The notes below the pieces were generated by a model. The model saw nothing but the letters and a program-made list of their open reading frames with translations, had not been told where the DNA came from and searched no databases. The translations under genes and the position numbers were made by a program. A DNA stretch of 45,582 nucleotides, taken from contig NZ_BAABHD010000026.1 of assembly GCF_039541915.1 (NCBI RefSeq), forward strand, positions 1 to 45,582. Reading direction: 5' to 3'. Positions 18,263 through 25,411 of the stretch are shown piece by piece; the first letter of the stretch is position 1; the number at the start of each line of letters is the position of its first letter. Source of the stretch: Nibrella saemangeumensis. GTDB lineage: Bacteria; Bacteroidota; Bacteroidia; Cytophagales; Spirosomataceae.

Positions 18263-21115
18263 TCATACAACAACATTCACAATCCGCTTCGGCACCACTA
18301 CCACCTTTTTGGGTGATTTGCCCTCCAGCCACTTCTGCACGGTTTCGTTTGCCAATACCTCCTTCTCAATTTCGGTCGGAGCCCGATCAATGGCAAAGGA
18401 GATGGTCGTGCGAACCTTACCGTTAATCTGAATGGGATACTCGAAAGCGTCTTCCACCAGATACTTCTCCTCAAATGTCGGGAAGCTGGTTTGGGTAACC
18501 GTACCCGGCTCATTGCCCAGTGCCGCCCACAACTCTTCCGTAATGTGCGGAGCAAACGGCGACAGAAGCACCACCAGATCCTGTAGAATGGCCCGTTTAT
18601 TACATTTCAGACTCGTCAGTTCATTCACGCAGACCATAAAAGCAGGCACGGTGGTATTGAACGACATAGCTTCAATATCCTCCTGCGTTTTTTTGATGGT
18701 CTTGTGCAGACTCTTAAGTTCGGCCGGGGTCGGGGCTTCATCGCTGACAATCCAATTACTTTCGCCGGTACTCGTTTCTTCGTAGAACAGTCGCCAGAAC
18801 TTCCGAATGAAGCGGTATACACCGTCGATGCCGTTGGTGTTCCAGGGCTTGGCCTGTTCCAGCGGTCCCAGAAACATCTCATACAGGCGCAGCACATCGG
18901 CCCCGTAACGCTCCACAATGTCGTCGGGGTTCACCACGTTGTACTTCGACTTCGACATTTTCTCAATCTCCGCTCCGCAGAGGTACTTGCCATCTTCCAG
19001 CATAAACTCAGCCGGAATACCATCCGGACTTTCGGTTAAATCAGGTCGTGATTTTCGGAAGGCTTCTATATCCAGAATATCGTTGTTGACGATATTTACG
19101 TCGACGTGCAGCGCGGTTACTGCGAGATCAGGCCAGTCGGCGCTCTCCAGCAAACCGGCCGATACAAACACCGGAGCCTTATCCTCGCCCACCGATTCTT
19201 TTACCCGGTACACAAAGTTAGACCGTCCCTGAATCATCCCCTGATTCACCAGTTTTTTGAACGGTTCCTCTTCGGGCACATAGCCGCGGTCCTTCAGAAA
19301 CTTGTTCCAGAACCGACTGTATAGCAGGTGACCCGTTGCGTGTTCGGAGCCGCCAATGTACAAATCCACATCACGCCAGTAATCAACAGCCTCTTTAGAA
19401 GCAAATTCATGCTGATTTTGGGGGTCCATGTAGCGGTACCAGTACCAGCTTGAACCGGCCCAGCCGGGCATAGTGCTCAGTTCGTATTCGTACCCGTCTG
19501 TATACGTCCAGTTTTCGGCCCGGCCCAGCGGTGGTTCACCGGTTTCGGTCGGCAGGTATTTATCAACCGCCGGTAACTCCAGCGGCAGATCACTTTCGTC
19601 GATCAGATAGGGTAACCCTTCTTTGTAATAGACAGGAACTGGCTCACCCCAGTACCGCTGGCGGCTGAAAACGGCATCGCGCAGGCGGTAGTTGGTCTTG
19701 GCCTTACCAATTTCTTTTTCTTCCAGAAACTGAATCAGTACCGGAATCGCTTCCTGAAATGTGAGACCGTTAATGATTCCGGAGTTCACATAGCGGCCTT
19801 CTTTGGTCGCGTCGGCCTGCGTATCCAAATCTTTCTGCGCATCCAGAATCCGCACGATGGGTAAACCGAAGTACGTGGCAAACGTCCAGTCGCGCTGGTC
19901 ACCCGACGGGACGGCCATGACGGCCCCGGTACCGTAACCGGCCAGTACGTAATCGGCCAGCCAGATAGGTACCTTCTCGCCGTTAAACGGATTGATAACA
20001 TAGCTGCCGGTAAAGACACCCGACACCGTTTTTACATCGGCCATCCGGTCCCGCTCCGACCGCAGCTTAGCCGCATTCACGTAGGCTTCCACGGCTTCAC
20101 GCTGCTCCGGCGTAGTCAGATCCGGTACCAGCTCATGCTCCGGTGCCAGCACCATAAACGTTACGCCGTAAATGGTATCAACGCGGGTGGTGTAGACCTT
20201 GATCGTCTCTTTCTTATTTTCAATCTGAAACGTCACCTCCGCTCCTACCGATTTGCCAATCCAGTTGCGCTGCTGCTCTTTCAGCGATTCCGACCAGTCG
20301 ATCTGGTCCAGCCCCTGCAGCAGCCGGTCGGCATAGGCGGTGATGCGCATCATCCACTGGCGCATTTTCTTCTGCTCTACCGGATAGCCTCCACGCTCCG
20401 ACACACCATCTTTCACCTCATCGTTGGCCAGGACCGTACCCAGCGCCGGGCACCAGTTCACCACGGCATCGGCCACGTAGGTAAGCCGGTATTTCAGGGT
20501 GATCTCGTATTGTTCCCGTTCGCTCATTGCCTTCCACTGCTCAGCGGTAAACATGGGGGTAGCTTCGTCGCAGGGAGCGTTCACCGACTGATTACCGTTC
20601 TGCTCAAATTGGGCAATCAGGGTTTCAATAGGTTCGGCTTTCGGTCCGCCGTCACGGTCCGTATCGTTGTTGTACCAGCTCCGGAACAACTCCATAAAGA
20701 TCCACTGTGTCCACTTGTAGAAGCCGGGGTCCGAGGTGCGAACTTCGCGGCTCCAGTCGTAGCTGAAACCGATGTTCTTCAATTGTTCGATATACCGGGT
20801 AATGTTGCGCTCGGTGGTAACAGCCGGATGCTGCCCCGTTTGGATAGCGTACTGCTCGGCCGGCAGGCCAAAGGAATCGAAGCCCATGGGATGCAGCACA
20901 TTAAAGCCCTTCAGTCGCTTATAGCGCGAGAATATATCGGAGGCAATGTAACCCAGCGGGTGTCCCACGTGCAGCCCCGCGCCCGAAGGGTACGGAAACA
21001 TATCCAGGACATAATATTTGGGCCGACTGGCGTCAGCCTCCGTTTTGTATGTTTGATTTTTCTCCCAGAAGCGCTGCCAGTCCTGTTCGACTTTGCGGTG
21101 GTTGTATTCGGCCAT
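18263..21115 (-). CDS. leuS: Leucyl-tRNA synthetase
   Basis: 950 residues from the ATG at 21115 (MAEYNHRKVEQDWQ). A longer reading from 21151 would need a TTG start and adds 12 residues foreign to the family. This class I synthetase charges tRNA-Leu. The HIGH motif appears as HVGHP in YPSGAGLHVGHPLGYIASD, and the KMSKS motif is exact (EKMSKSKYNVVNPDD). The CP1 editing domain is present, with VYTTRVDTIYGVTFM and the GTGAVMAVPSGDQRD signature. The catalytic-domain insert before KMSKS, with CGAEIEKMSKS, and an anticodon-binding domain at the C-terminus follow. The length and order are those of bacterial LeuRS with a Bacteroidetes-type insertion near residues 160-200. The downstream neighbour is the GDPD lipoprotein. 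Confidence 0.97.
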   Translation of the reverse strand: MAEYNHRKVEQDWQRFWEKNQTYKTEADASRPKYYVLDMFPYPSGAGLHVGHPLGYIASDIFSRYKRLKGFNVLHPMGFDSFGLPAEQYAIQTGQHPAVTTERNITRYIEQLKNIGFSYDWSREVRTSDPGFYKWTQWIFMELFRSWYNNDTDRDGGPKAEPIETLIAQFEQNGNQSVNAPCDEATPMFTAEQWKAMSEREQYEITLKYRLTYVADAVVNWCPALGTVLANDEVKDGVSERGGYPVEQKKMRQWMMRITAYADRLLQGLDQIDWSESLKEQQRNWIGKSVGAEVTFQIENKKETIKVYTTRVDTIYGVTFMVLAPEHELVPDLTTPEQREAVEAYVNAAKLRSERDRMADVKTVSGVFTGSYVINPFNGEKVPIWLADYVLAGYGTGAVMAVPSGDQRDWTFATYFGLPIVRILDAQKDLDTQADATKEGRYVNSGIINGLTFQEAIPVLIQFLEEKEIGKAKTNYRLRDAVFSRQRYWGEPVPVYYKEGLPYLIDESDLPLELPAVDKYLPTETGEPPLGRAENWTYTDGYEYELSTMPGWAGSSWYWYRYMDPQNQHEFASKEAVDYWRDVDLYIGGSEHATGHLLYSRFWNKFLKDRGYVPEEEPFKKLVNQGMIQGRSNFVYRVKESVGEDKAPVFVSAGLLESADWPDLAVTALHVDVNIVNNDILDIEAFRKSRPDLTESPDGIPAEFMLEDGKYLCGAEIEKMSKSKYNVVNPDDIVERYGADVLRLYEMFLGPLEQAKPWNTNGIDGVYRFIRKFWRLFYEETSTGESNWIVSDEAPTPAELKSLHKTIKKTQEDIEAMSFNTTVPAFMVCVNELTSLKCNKRAILQDLVVLLSPFAPHITEELWAALGNEPGTVTQTSFPTFEEKYLVEDAFEYPIQINGKVRTTISFAIDRAPTEIEKEVLANETVQKWLEGKSPKKVVVVPKRIVNVVV

Positions 21116-21165
21116 AAGTCTGTTCCTGCGGGCCTTCGGGCACCACAGCAATTTTATAGTTTGTG

Positions 21166-21173
21166 CAAAAATA
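21166..21173 (-). promoter_or_regulatory. Candidate -7 box for leuS
   Basis: On the minus strand this reads TATTTTTG, an exact match to the Bacteroidetes TAnnTTTG box, about 50 bases upstream of the leuS ATG. No TTG is found at the usual -33 distance, so the call is tentative. Confidence 0.45.
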
Positions 21174-21285
21174 GCCGTTCCAAACGACTTTTTGCTGCTT
21201 TTCGGTCAACTCCACCTCTTCTCCCGCTCTCCGCACTTTTCCCAGCCACAATTCGTTATTATCCAGCGACTAAAAAGATTAAACA

Positions 21286-22458
21286 TTGCGCTGGAGATCA
21301 TCATCAGCCACACTCCTGAAGGCAGGACTACTGGCTGGCTTGTTAAGTTGTGAAACTGACCGGGTGGTAGAGCCCGCAAGTGACTGTCTGGTCAAAGCTT
21401 CGGACCGGAACGGTCAGGTTATTGCCGGTTCCTATATAGTTACCTACAAACCCGAACAAGCGCTGTCCTCCGCGCCCAATGCCCGCGTTGGCTCCCTGGT
21501 AACGCATTTTCTGGCCAAAAACAAGGTAGCGGATACGGAGGCAGACGTGCTTTTTTCGGGCGAACGCACTGCGTTTGTGGCTCACCTGAGCCAGGCCGAA
21601 AGTGAACGGCTACGGAACGATCCGTCCGTCGAAATGGTCGAACCCGACCGGGTAGCTTCTATGTGTAGCTGCGTGGATGTGGTAACGCCCACCGCTGTTC
21701 CCTGGAACATCCAACTGACCGGATTTGGTCGTGGCGATTACAAGGCACAACTGACCAAAACGGTTTGGGTAATCGACACAGGTATTGATCTGAACCATCC
21801 CGACCTGAATGTAGATAAGGAACGCAGCCAGTCGTTTATAACCGGCAAAACCGCCGACGACGAGAATGGTCACGGTACTCACGTAGCCGGCATCATCGGG
21901 GCCATCAATAATAACGTTGGCGTCCTGGGTATCGCTTCCGGCGCCAAGCTGGTTTCGCTGCGGGTGCTGGACCAGGTGGGCGAAGGGCGCGTATCGGGCA
22001 TTATCTCGGCGGTTAGCCATGTCGTGCGCAACGGCAAAGCCGGCGATGTAGTCAATATGAGCTTAGGTGGAGAAGGAACATCGGCTACGCTGGAGCGTCA
22101 GATTCAGCAGGCTGCGGATAAAGGTATTTTATTTGCCATTGCCGCCGGTAACGAAGGCGAAGCGATCAAAGCCTCGCCCGCCCGTTTCAACCACCCGAAT
22201 GTTTTTACCGTGTCGGCAATGGACCGGAATGAGAATTTCGCATCGTTCTCCAACTACGGGCCGGAAGTCGATGTCTGTGCCTTTGGGGTGCGGGTGCAGT
22301 CGACCTACAAAGACGGCCGGTACGCCACGCTTTCCGGCACCTCTATGGCAACTCCGCACGTAGCCGGCCTCCTGCTGATTCGCGGCAACAAGATTCCAAC
22401 GCGGGGTACTGTCAGAAATGACCCCGATGGTCAGCCGGATCCGATAGTCCGGGAGTAA
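21286..22458 (+). CDS. Subtilisin-like serine protease, lipoprotein, TTG start
   Basis: 390 residues. There is no ATG: an in-frame TAA lies two codons upstream and the first usable start is TTG at 21286. From it the product begins with a proper lipoprotein signal (MRWRSS, hydrophobic core, lipobox LLSC with Cys at 22). Residues about 44-125 resemble an I9 propeptide (SYIVTYKPEQAL... VEMVEPDR). The S8 catalytic triad is intact: Asp164 in VIDTGID, His196 in NGHGTHVAG and Ser353 in GTSMATPHVAG, with oxyanion Asn289 in AAGNE. It is likely a periplasmic or surface-anchored protease. It is divergent from leuS and convergent with the symporter, ending before a hairpin terminator. The substrate is unknown. 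Confidence 0.88.
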   Translation: MRWRSSSATLLKAGLLAGLLSCETDRVVEPASDCLVKASDRNGQVIAGSYIVTYKPEQALSSAPNARVGSLVTHFLAKNKVADTEADVLFSGERTAFVAHLSQAESERLRNDPSVEMVEPDRVASMCSCVDVVTPTAVPWNIQLTGFGRGDYKAQLTKTVWVIDTGIDLNHPDLNVDKERSQSFITGKTADDENGHGTHVAGIIGAINNNVGVLGIASGAKLVSLRVLDQVGEGRVSGIISAVSHVVRNGKAGDVVNMSLGGEGTSATLERQIQQAADKGILFAIAAGNEGEAIKASPARFNHPNVFTVSAMDRNENFASFSNYGPEVDVCAFGVRVQSTYKDGRYATLSGTSMATPHVAGLLLIRGNKIPTRGTVRNDPDGQPDPIVRE

Positions 22459-22507
22459 AACCCTCACCGTCTGGTCCTATCTTTTAATCAGCGGAAGCCG
22501 ATAAAGA

Positions 22508-22532
22508 ATGACTACCTGTGTCCAGACGGTAG
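22508..22532 (+). repeat. 25-nt dispersed element, copy 1
   Basis: The 25 bases at 22508-22532 match the reverse complement of 45478-45502 at 24 of 25 positions. Both copies are followed, in this orientation, by a G-rich run and TTTTTTG. An inverted nine-base piece (ACCGTCTGG) also lies at 22466-22474, pairing with 22522-22530. The function is unknown. Confidence 0.65.
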
Positions 22533-22555
22533 CCCGGATCAGGCGGGCTTTTTTG
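22531..22555 (+). terminator. Terminator of the protease gene
   Basis: Stem AGCCCG/CGGGCT (22531-22536 and 22544-22549), seven-base loop, followed by a run of seven T. It overlaps the last codons of the convergent symporter gene. Confidence 0.75.
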
Positions 22556-24254
22556 TTGGGATGGACGTTGGTTGGGTTGGCCACACTTTCTGAATCAGCC
22601 AGGCAATACCGATCACCAGCACACAGCCGATCAGGTTCAGCCAGAGAAAAGCGGTCAATTCAAGCCAGTAACAATACACCACCAGCACTTCGGACAGAAT
22701 AGCTGCCCAGAAAGTAGCCCGTGCGCCAATACTTTTGAAGTAAAATGCAACCAGGAATACGCCCAGAATAACGCCGTAGAACAGTGACCCCAAGATATTC
22801 ACGGCCTCGATCATGCTGCCCAGCCGATTGGCAAACTGCGCCACCAGAATGCAGAAAATACCCCAGATGACCGTTGCAACCCTCGATACCCATAAGTAAT
22901 GCGCGTCGGCATCTTTCTGGTGAACAATGCGCTTGTAAATATCGACCACCGTGGTTGACGCCAGTGAATTGTAAGCAGCCGCAATGGAGCCCATCGACGC
23001 ACTGAAGATGACGGCAATGAGGAGCCCAATCAGCCCGTGCGGGAGGTAATCGAGCACAAACCGGAGAAAGACATAGTTCACATCGCTGGTATCGGCCGCT
23101 GGGTTATTTTTCTGGATCAGCCCCACTACATCTTTTCTGACGGCACCAATGGCCGCATCGGCTTCCCGCAGCGTTGTCCGGGCCTGCACCAGTTTACCGT
23201 CGTTTTCCGTATCCAGGGCGTCTTGAATAGCCACTACGGCTTGCTGGCGCTGGGCGTCCAGATTCCGGTGTTTCATCTCCAGCAGTTGGTATTCACCGGC
23301 GTACTGGCTTTGTTTCAGCGCGTCGGTTTCCTGCTTGTTAAAAAATACCGGAGACTCGTGGTACTGATAGAATGAGAAAACCAGGACGCCAACCAGCAGA
23401 ATAAGGAATTGCATCGGCACCTTTAGCAGGCCGTTCATCAACAGGCCCAACCGGCTCTGGCCGACCGATTGCCCGGTCAGGTAGCGGCCCACCTGCGACT
23501 GGTCCGTACCGAAGTATGAAAGTTGTAGAAAAAAGCCACCGATCAGGCCCGACCAGACATTGTACCGACTGTCTGGATCGAACTTCAGATCGATCAGATT
23601 GAGCCGACCCGCTTTTCCGGCTACCTGCAGGGCATCGGTAAAGCCTACCTCCTGCGGCATCAGGTGAACCGTCATCCAGCCGGCAATGACCATAGCGATT
23701 GTTACAATCATCATCTGCTGAATATGGGTGTAGGAAATAGCCTTGGTCCCACCGGTGACGGTGTAAATCAGCACCAAGCCACCCATGATCAGGTTGGTCC
23801 AATAGATATTCCAGCCTAAAATGGTTGACAGGATTATAGCCGGTGCGTAGATGGACAGCCCCGTAGAGAGTCCCCGCTGAATCAGGAACAACAGGGCGGT
23901 CAGGATGCGAACGCGGGCATCGAAGCGGGTCTCCAGGTATTCATAGGCGGTGTAGACCTTCAGCCGGTGGAAGATGGGCACAAACGTAATGGAGAGCACA
24001 ACCATCGCCAGCGGCAGACCGAAATAGAACTGCACAAAGCGCATACCGTCGGTAAAGGCCTGCCCCGGTGCCGACAGAAACGTGATGGCGCTGGCCTGCG
24101 TCGCCATCACTGATAATCCCACATGGTACCAGGGCAACGAGTGCCCGGCCAGCAGGTAATCGTCCATGTTACGGGTGCCGCGGCTCCGGTATATACCGTA
24201 TGCAATAATGCCAAATAGCGTGGCAAAAAGCACCAGCCAATCGATGCCGCTCAT
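22539..24254 (-). CDS. Sodium:solute symporter (SSS family)
   Basis: 571 residues with about 13 predicted membrane helices in the LeuT-like SSS (SLC5) pattern. Recognisable family features are YLLAGHSLPWYHVGLS in the first loop, SAITFLSAPG in TM2, and the GGTKAISYTHIQQ and GTDQSQVGRYL segments typical of the family. The family couples sodium (occasionally proton) uptake to sugars, amino acids, sialic acid or other organic solutes. I cannot name the substrate. Residues about 306-390 form an unusual hydrophilic, Gln/Asp-rich, probably coiled-coil loop before the VNYVFLRFVLDYLP helix. The start codon overlaps the stop of a 41-residue membrane microprotein (ATGA), so the two are co-translated. 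The gene is convergent with the protease. Confidence 0.9.
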   Translation of the reverse strand: MSGIDWLVLFATLFGIIAYGIYRSRGTRNMDDYLLAGHSLPWYHVGLSVMATQASAITFLSAPGQAFTDGMRFVQFYFGLPLAMVVLSITFVPIFHRLKVYTAYEYLETRFDARVRILTALLFLIQRGLSTGLSIYAPAIILSTILGWNIYWTNLIMGGLVLIYTVTGGTKAISYTHIQQMMIVTIAMVIAGWMTVHLMPQEVGFTDALQVAGKAGRLNLIDLKFDPDSRYNVWSGLIGGFFLQLSYFGTDQSQVGRYLTGQSVGQSRLGLLMNGLLKVPMQFLILLVGVLVFSFYQYHESPVFFNKQETDALKQSQYAGEYQLLEMKHRNLDAQRQQAVVAIQDALDTENDGKLVQARTTLREADAAIGAVRKDVVGLIQKNNPAADTSDVNYVFLRFVLDYLPHGLIGLLIAVIFSASMGSIAAAYNSLASTTVVDIYKRIVHQKDADAHYLWVSRVATVIWGIFCILVAQFANRLGSMIEAVNILGSLFYGVILGVFLVAFYFKSIGARATFWAAILSEVLVVYCYWLELTAFLWLNLIGCVLVIGIAWLIQKVWPTQPTSIPTKKPA

Positions 24255-24376
24255 GAAAACCAGATCATTAAACCGTAAAATAGAATGATTTCCAGCAGCA
24301 GCCCACCAATAACAATAGCGTATAACTGCGACCAGGAGCGGACAAAAGGAGGTAAATCTTGGGTGTCGTGATGCAT
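24251..24376 (-). CDS. 41-residue single-helix membrane microprotein coupled to the symporter
   Basis: The reading frame from ATG at 24376 to TGA at 24251 encodes 41 residues: a hydrophilic start (MHHDTQDLPPFVRSWSQ), then one hydrophobic stretch (YAIVIGGLLLEIILFYG) and a short WFS tail. Its TGA overlaps the symporter ATG in an ATGA, which strongly suggests translational coupling. Small one- or two-helix partners encoded just before SSS transporters are known elsewhere (YhdT with PanF, YjcH with ActP), though this one is not visibly homologous to them. A small accessory subunit is the likeliest role. That role is inference from position, size and composition. Confidence 0.75.
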   Translation of the reverse strand: MHHDTQDLPPFVRSWSQLYAIVIGGLLLEIILFYGLMIWFS

Positions 24377-24497
24377 AAGGGTTAGGTGGATAGGAATCCA
24401 GGCCGCTGAGGTTCGCCTGGAATGTCTGTATCTGGCAACGAAAATAGATAAATTTCAGGTATATGCCCGCCTGGGCTGATGAGAGTTCTTAGGCAGA

Positions 24498-24556
24498 TAG
24501 TTTGAAATACCTGCCAAAAGCCATAGTTTGCCGACCCAAATGAGTCTGACAAACTA
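24498..24556. promoter_or_regulatory. Three TAGTTTG heptamers at 26-bp steps
   Basis: TAGTTTG occurs at 24498-24504 and 24524-24530, and its inverse CAAACTA at 24550-24556, each 26 bp apart, ending seven bases before the SDR start codon. It lies between divergent genes (microprotein-symporter and SDR), so it may be an operator or promoter elements. Confidence 0.35.
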
Positions 24557-24563
24557 AACCAGC

Positions 24564-25352
24564 ATGGAAACACGACCTACCGATTCACTGGAAAAACAGT
24601 TTTTTAATCTGGACGGAAAAGTAGCCATCATTACCGGGGCCAGCAAAGGGATTGGCGAAGACATAGCCAGGGTTTATGCCCAATTCGGGGCTAAGGTCGT
24701 GGTTAGCAGCCGCAAGCAGGAACCGCTGGACCAACTGGCCAATGATATCAAGCGGCAGGGCGGAGAAGCAACCGGCATTGCGGCCCATGCCGGAAATATG
24801 GATCAACTCCGGCAGTTGGTCGAGAAGACGGCCGACTTGTACGGCGGTATCGATATACTGGTCAATAACGCAGCGACCAATCCGGTCTTTGGCCCCTCCC
24901 TCGACTGCGACGAAGGCGCTTTTGACAAGATCATGCAGGTAAACGTAAAGGCTCCGTTTGAACTCAGTAAGATGGTATACCCATACATGAAAGCCCGAGG
25001 GGGCGGCAGTGTCATCATGATGAGCAGCATTGCCGGGCACACCCCAGACCCCGGTCTGGGTATCTACAGTGTCAGCAAAATGGCCATGAATATGCTCACC
25101 AAAGTGCTGGCGAAAGAATGGGGCGCTGATGGGATACGGGTCAACGCCATTTGTCCGGGCCTGATCAAAACTAAATTCAGCGAAGCCCTGTGGCGGGATG
25201 ATAAAATTCTGGCTCACTTTACCAGGCGACTGCCCATTGCCCGCATGGGCACCACCGATGAAATCAGCCCGCTTGCTTTATTCCTGGCCTCCGATGCATC
25301 CTCTTACTGCACCGGCAGCCTGTTTTACGCCGACGGCGGAGCCGTAATCTGA
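24564..25352 (+). CDS. Short-chain dehydrogenase/reductase (SDR)
   Basis: 262 residues of a classical SDR oxidoreductase. The N-terminal Rossmann NAD(P)-binding motif TGASKGIG is present, then NNAAT, the catalytic Ser in MMSSIAG, and the YxxxK pair in YSVSK. The C-terminal NAICPGLIKTKFS and the FYADGGAVI end are those of the FabG-like, 3-oxoacyl reductase or DHRS4-type branch. SSRKQ after the second strand suggests NADPH preference. The substrate is not determinable. The gene is monocistronic: it is divergent from the symporter pair, with a hairpin terminator 3 bp downstream. The start is the ATG at 24564. Confidence 0.92.
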   Translation: METRPTDSLEKQFFNLDGKVAIITGASKGIGEDIARVYAQFGAKVVVSSRKQEPLDQLANDIKRQGGEATGIAAHAGNMDQLRQLVEKTADLYGGIDILVNNAATNPVFGPSLDCDEGAFDKIMQVNVKAPFELSKMVYPYMKARGGGSVIMMSSIAGHTPDPGLGIYSVSKMAMNMLTKVLAKEWGADGIRVNAICPGLIKTKFSEALWRDDKILAHFTRRLPIARMGTTDEISPLALFLASDASSYCTGSLFYADGGAVI

Positions 25353-25354
25353 AA

Positions 25355-25394
25355 ACAGGAAGGCCCTTCCCGAATCCGGAGAGGGCCTTCCTGT
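25355..25394. terminator. Bidirectional hairpin between SDR and OmpA genes
   Basis: A 13-bp perfect stem (ACAGGAAGGCCCT at 25355-25367 against 25382-25394) with a 14-base loop lies between convergent genes. A clear T run is missing on the plus strand; the minus strand has TTTTC after the stem. Confidence 0.7.
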
Positions 25395-25411
25395 AACACT
25401 AGCGCTGATGC

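Noticed and set aside
20135..21319. 394-residue plus-strand frame opposite leuS
   Set aside because: It lies antisense to a certain gene, with no recognisable motif or signal.
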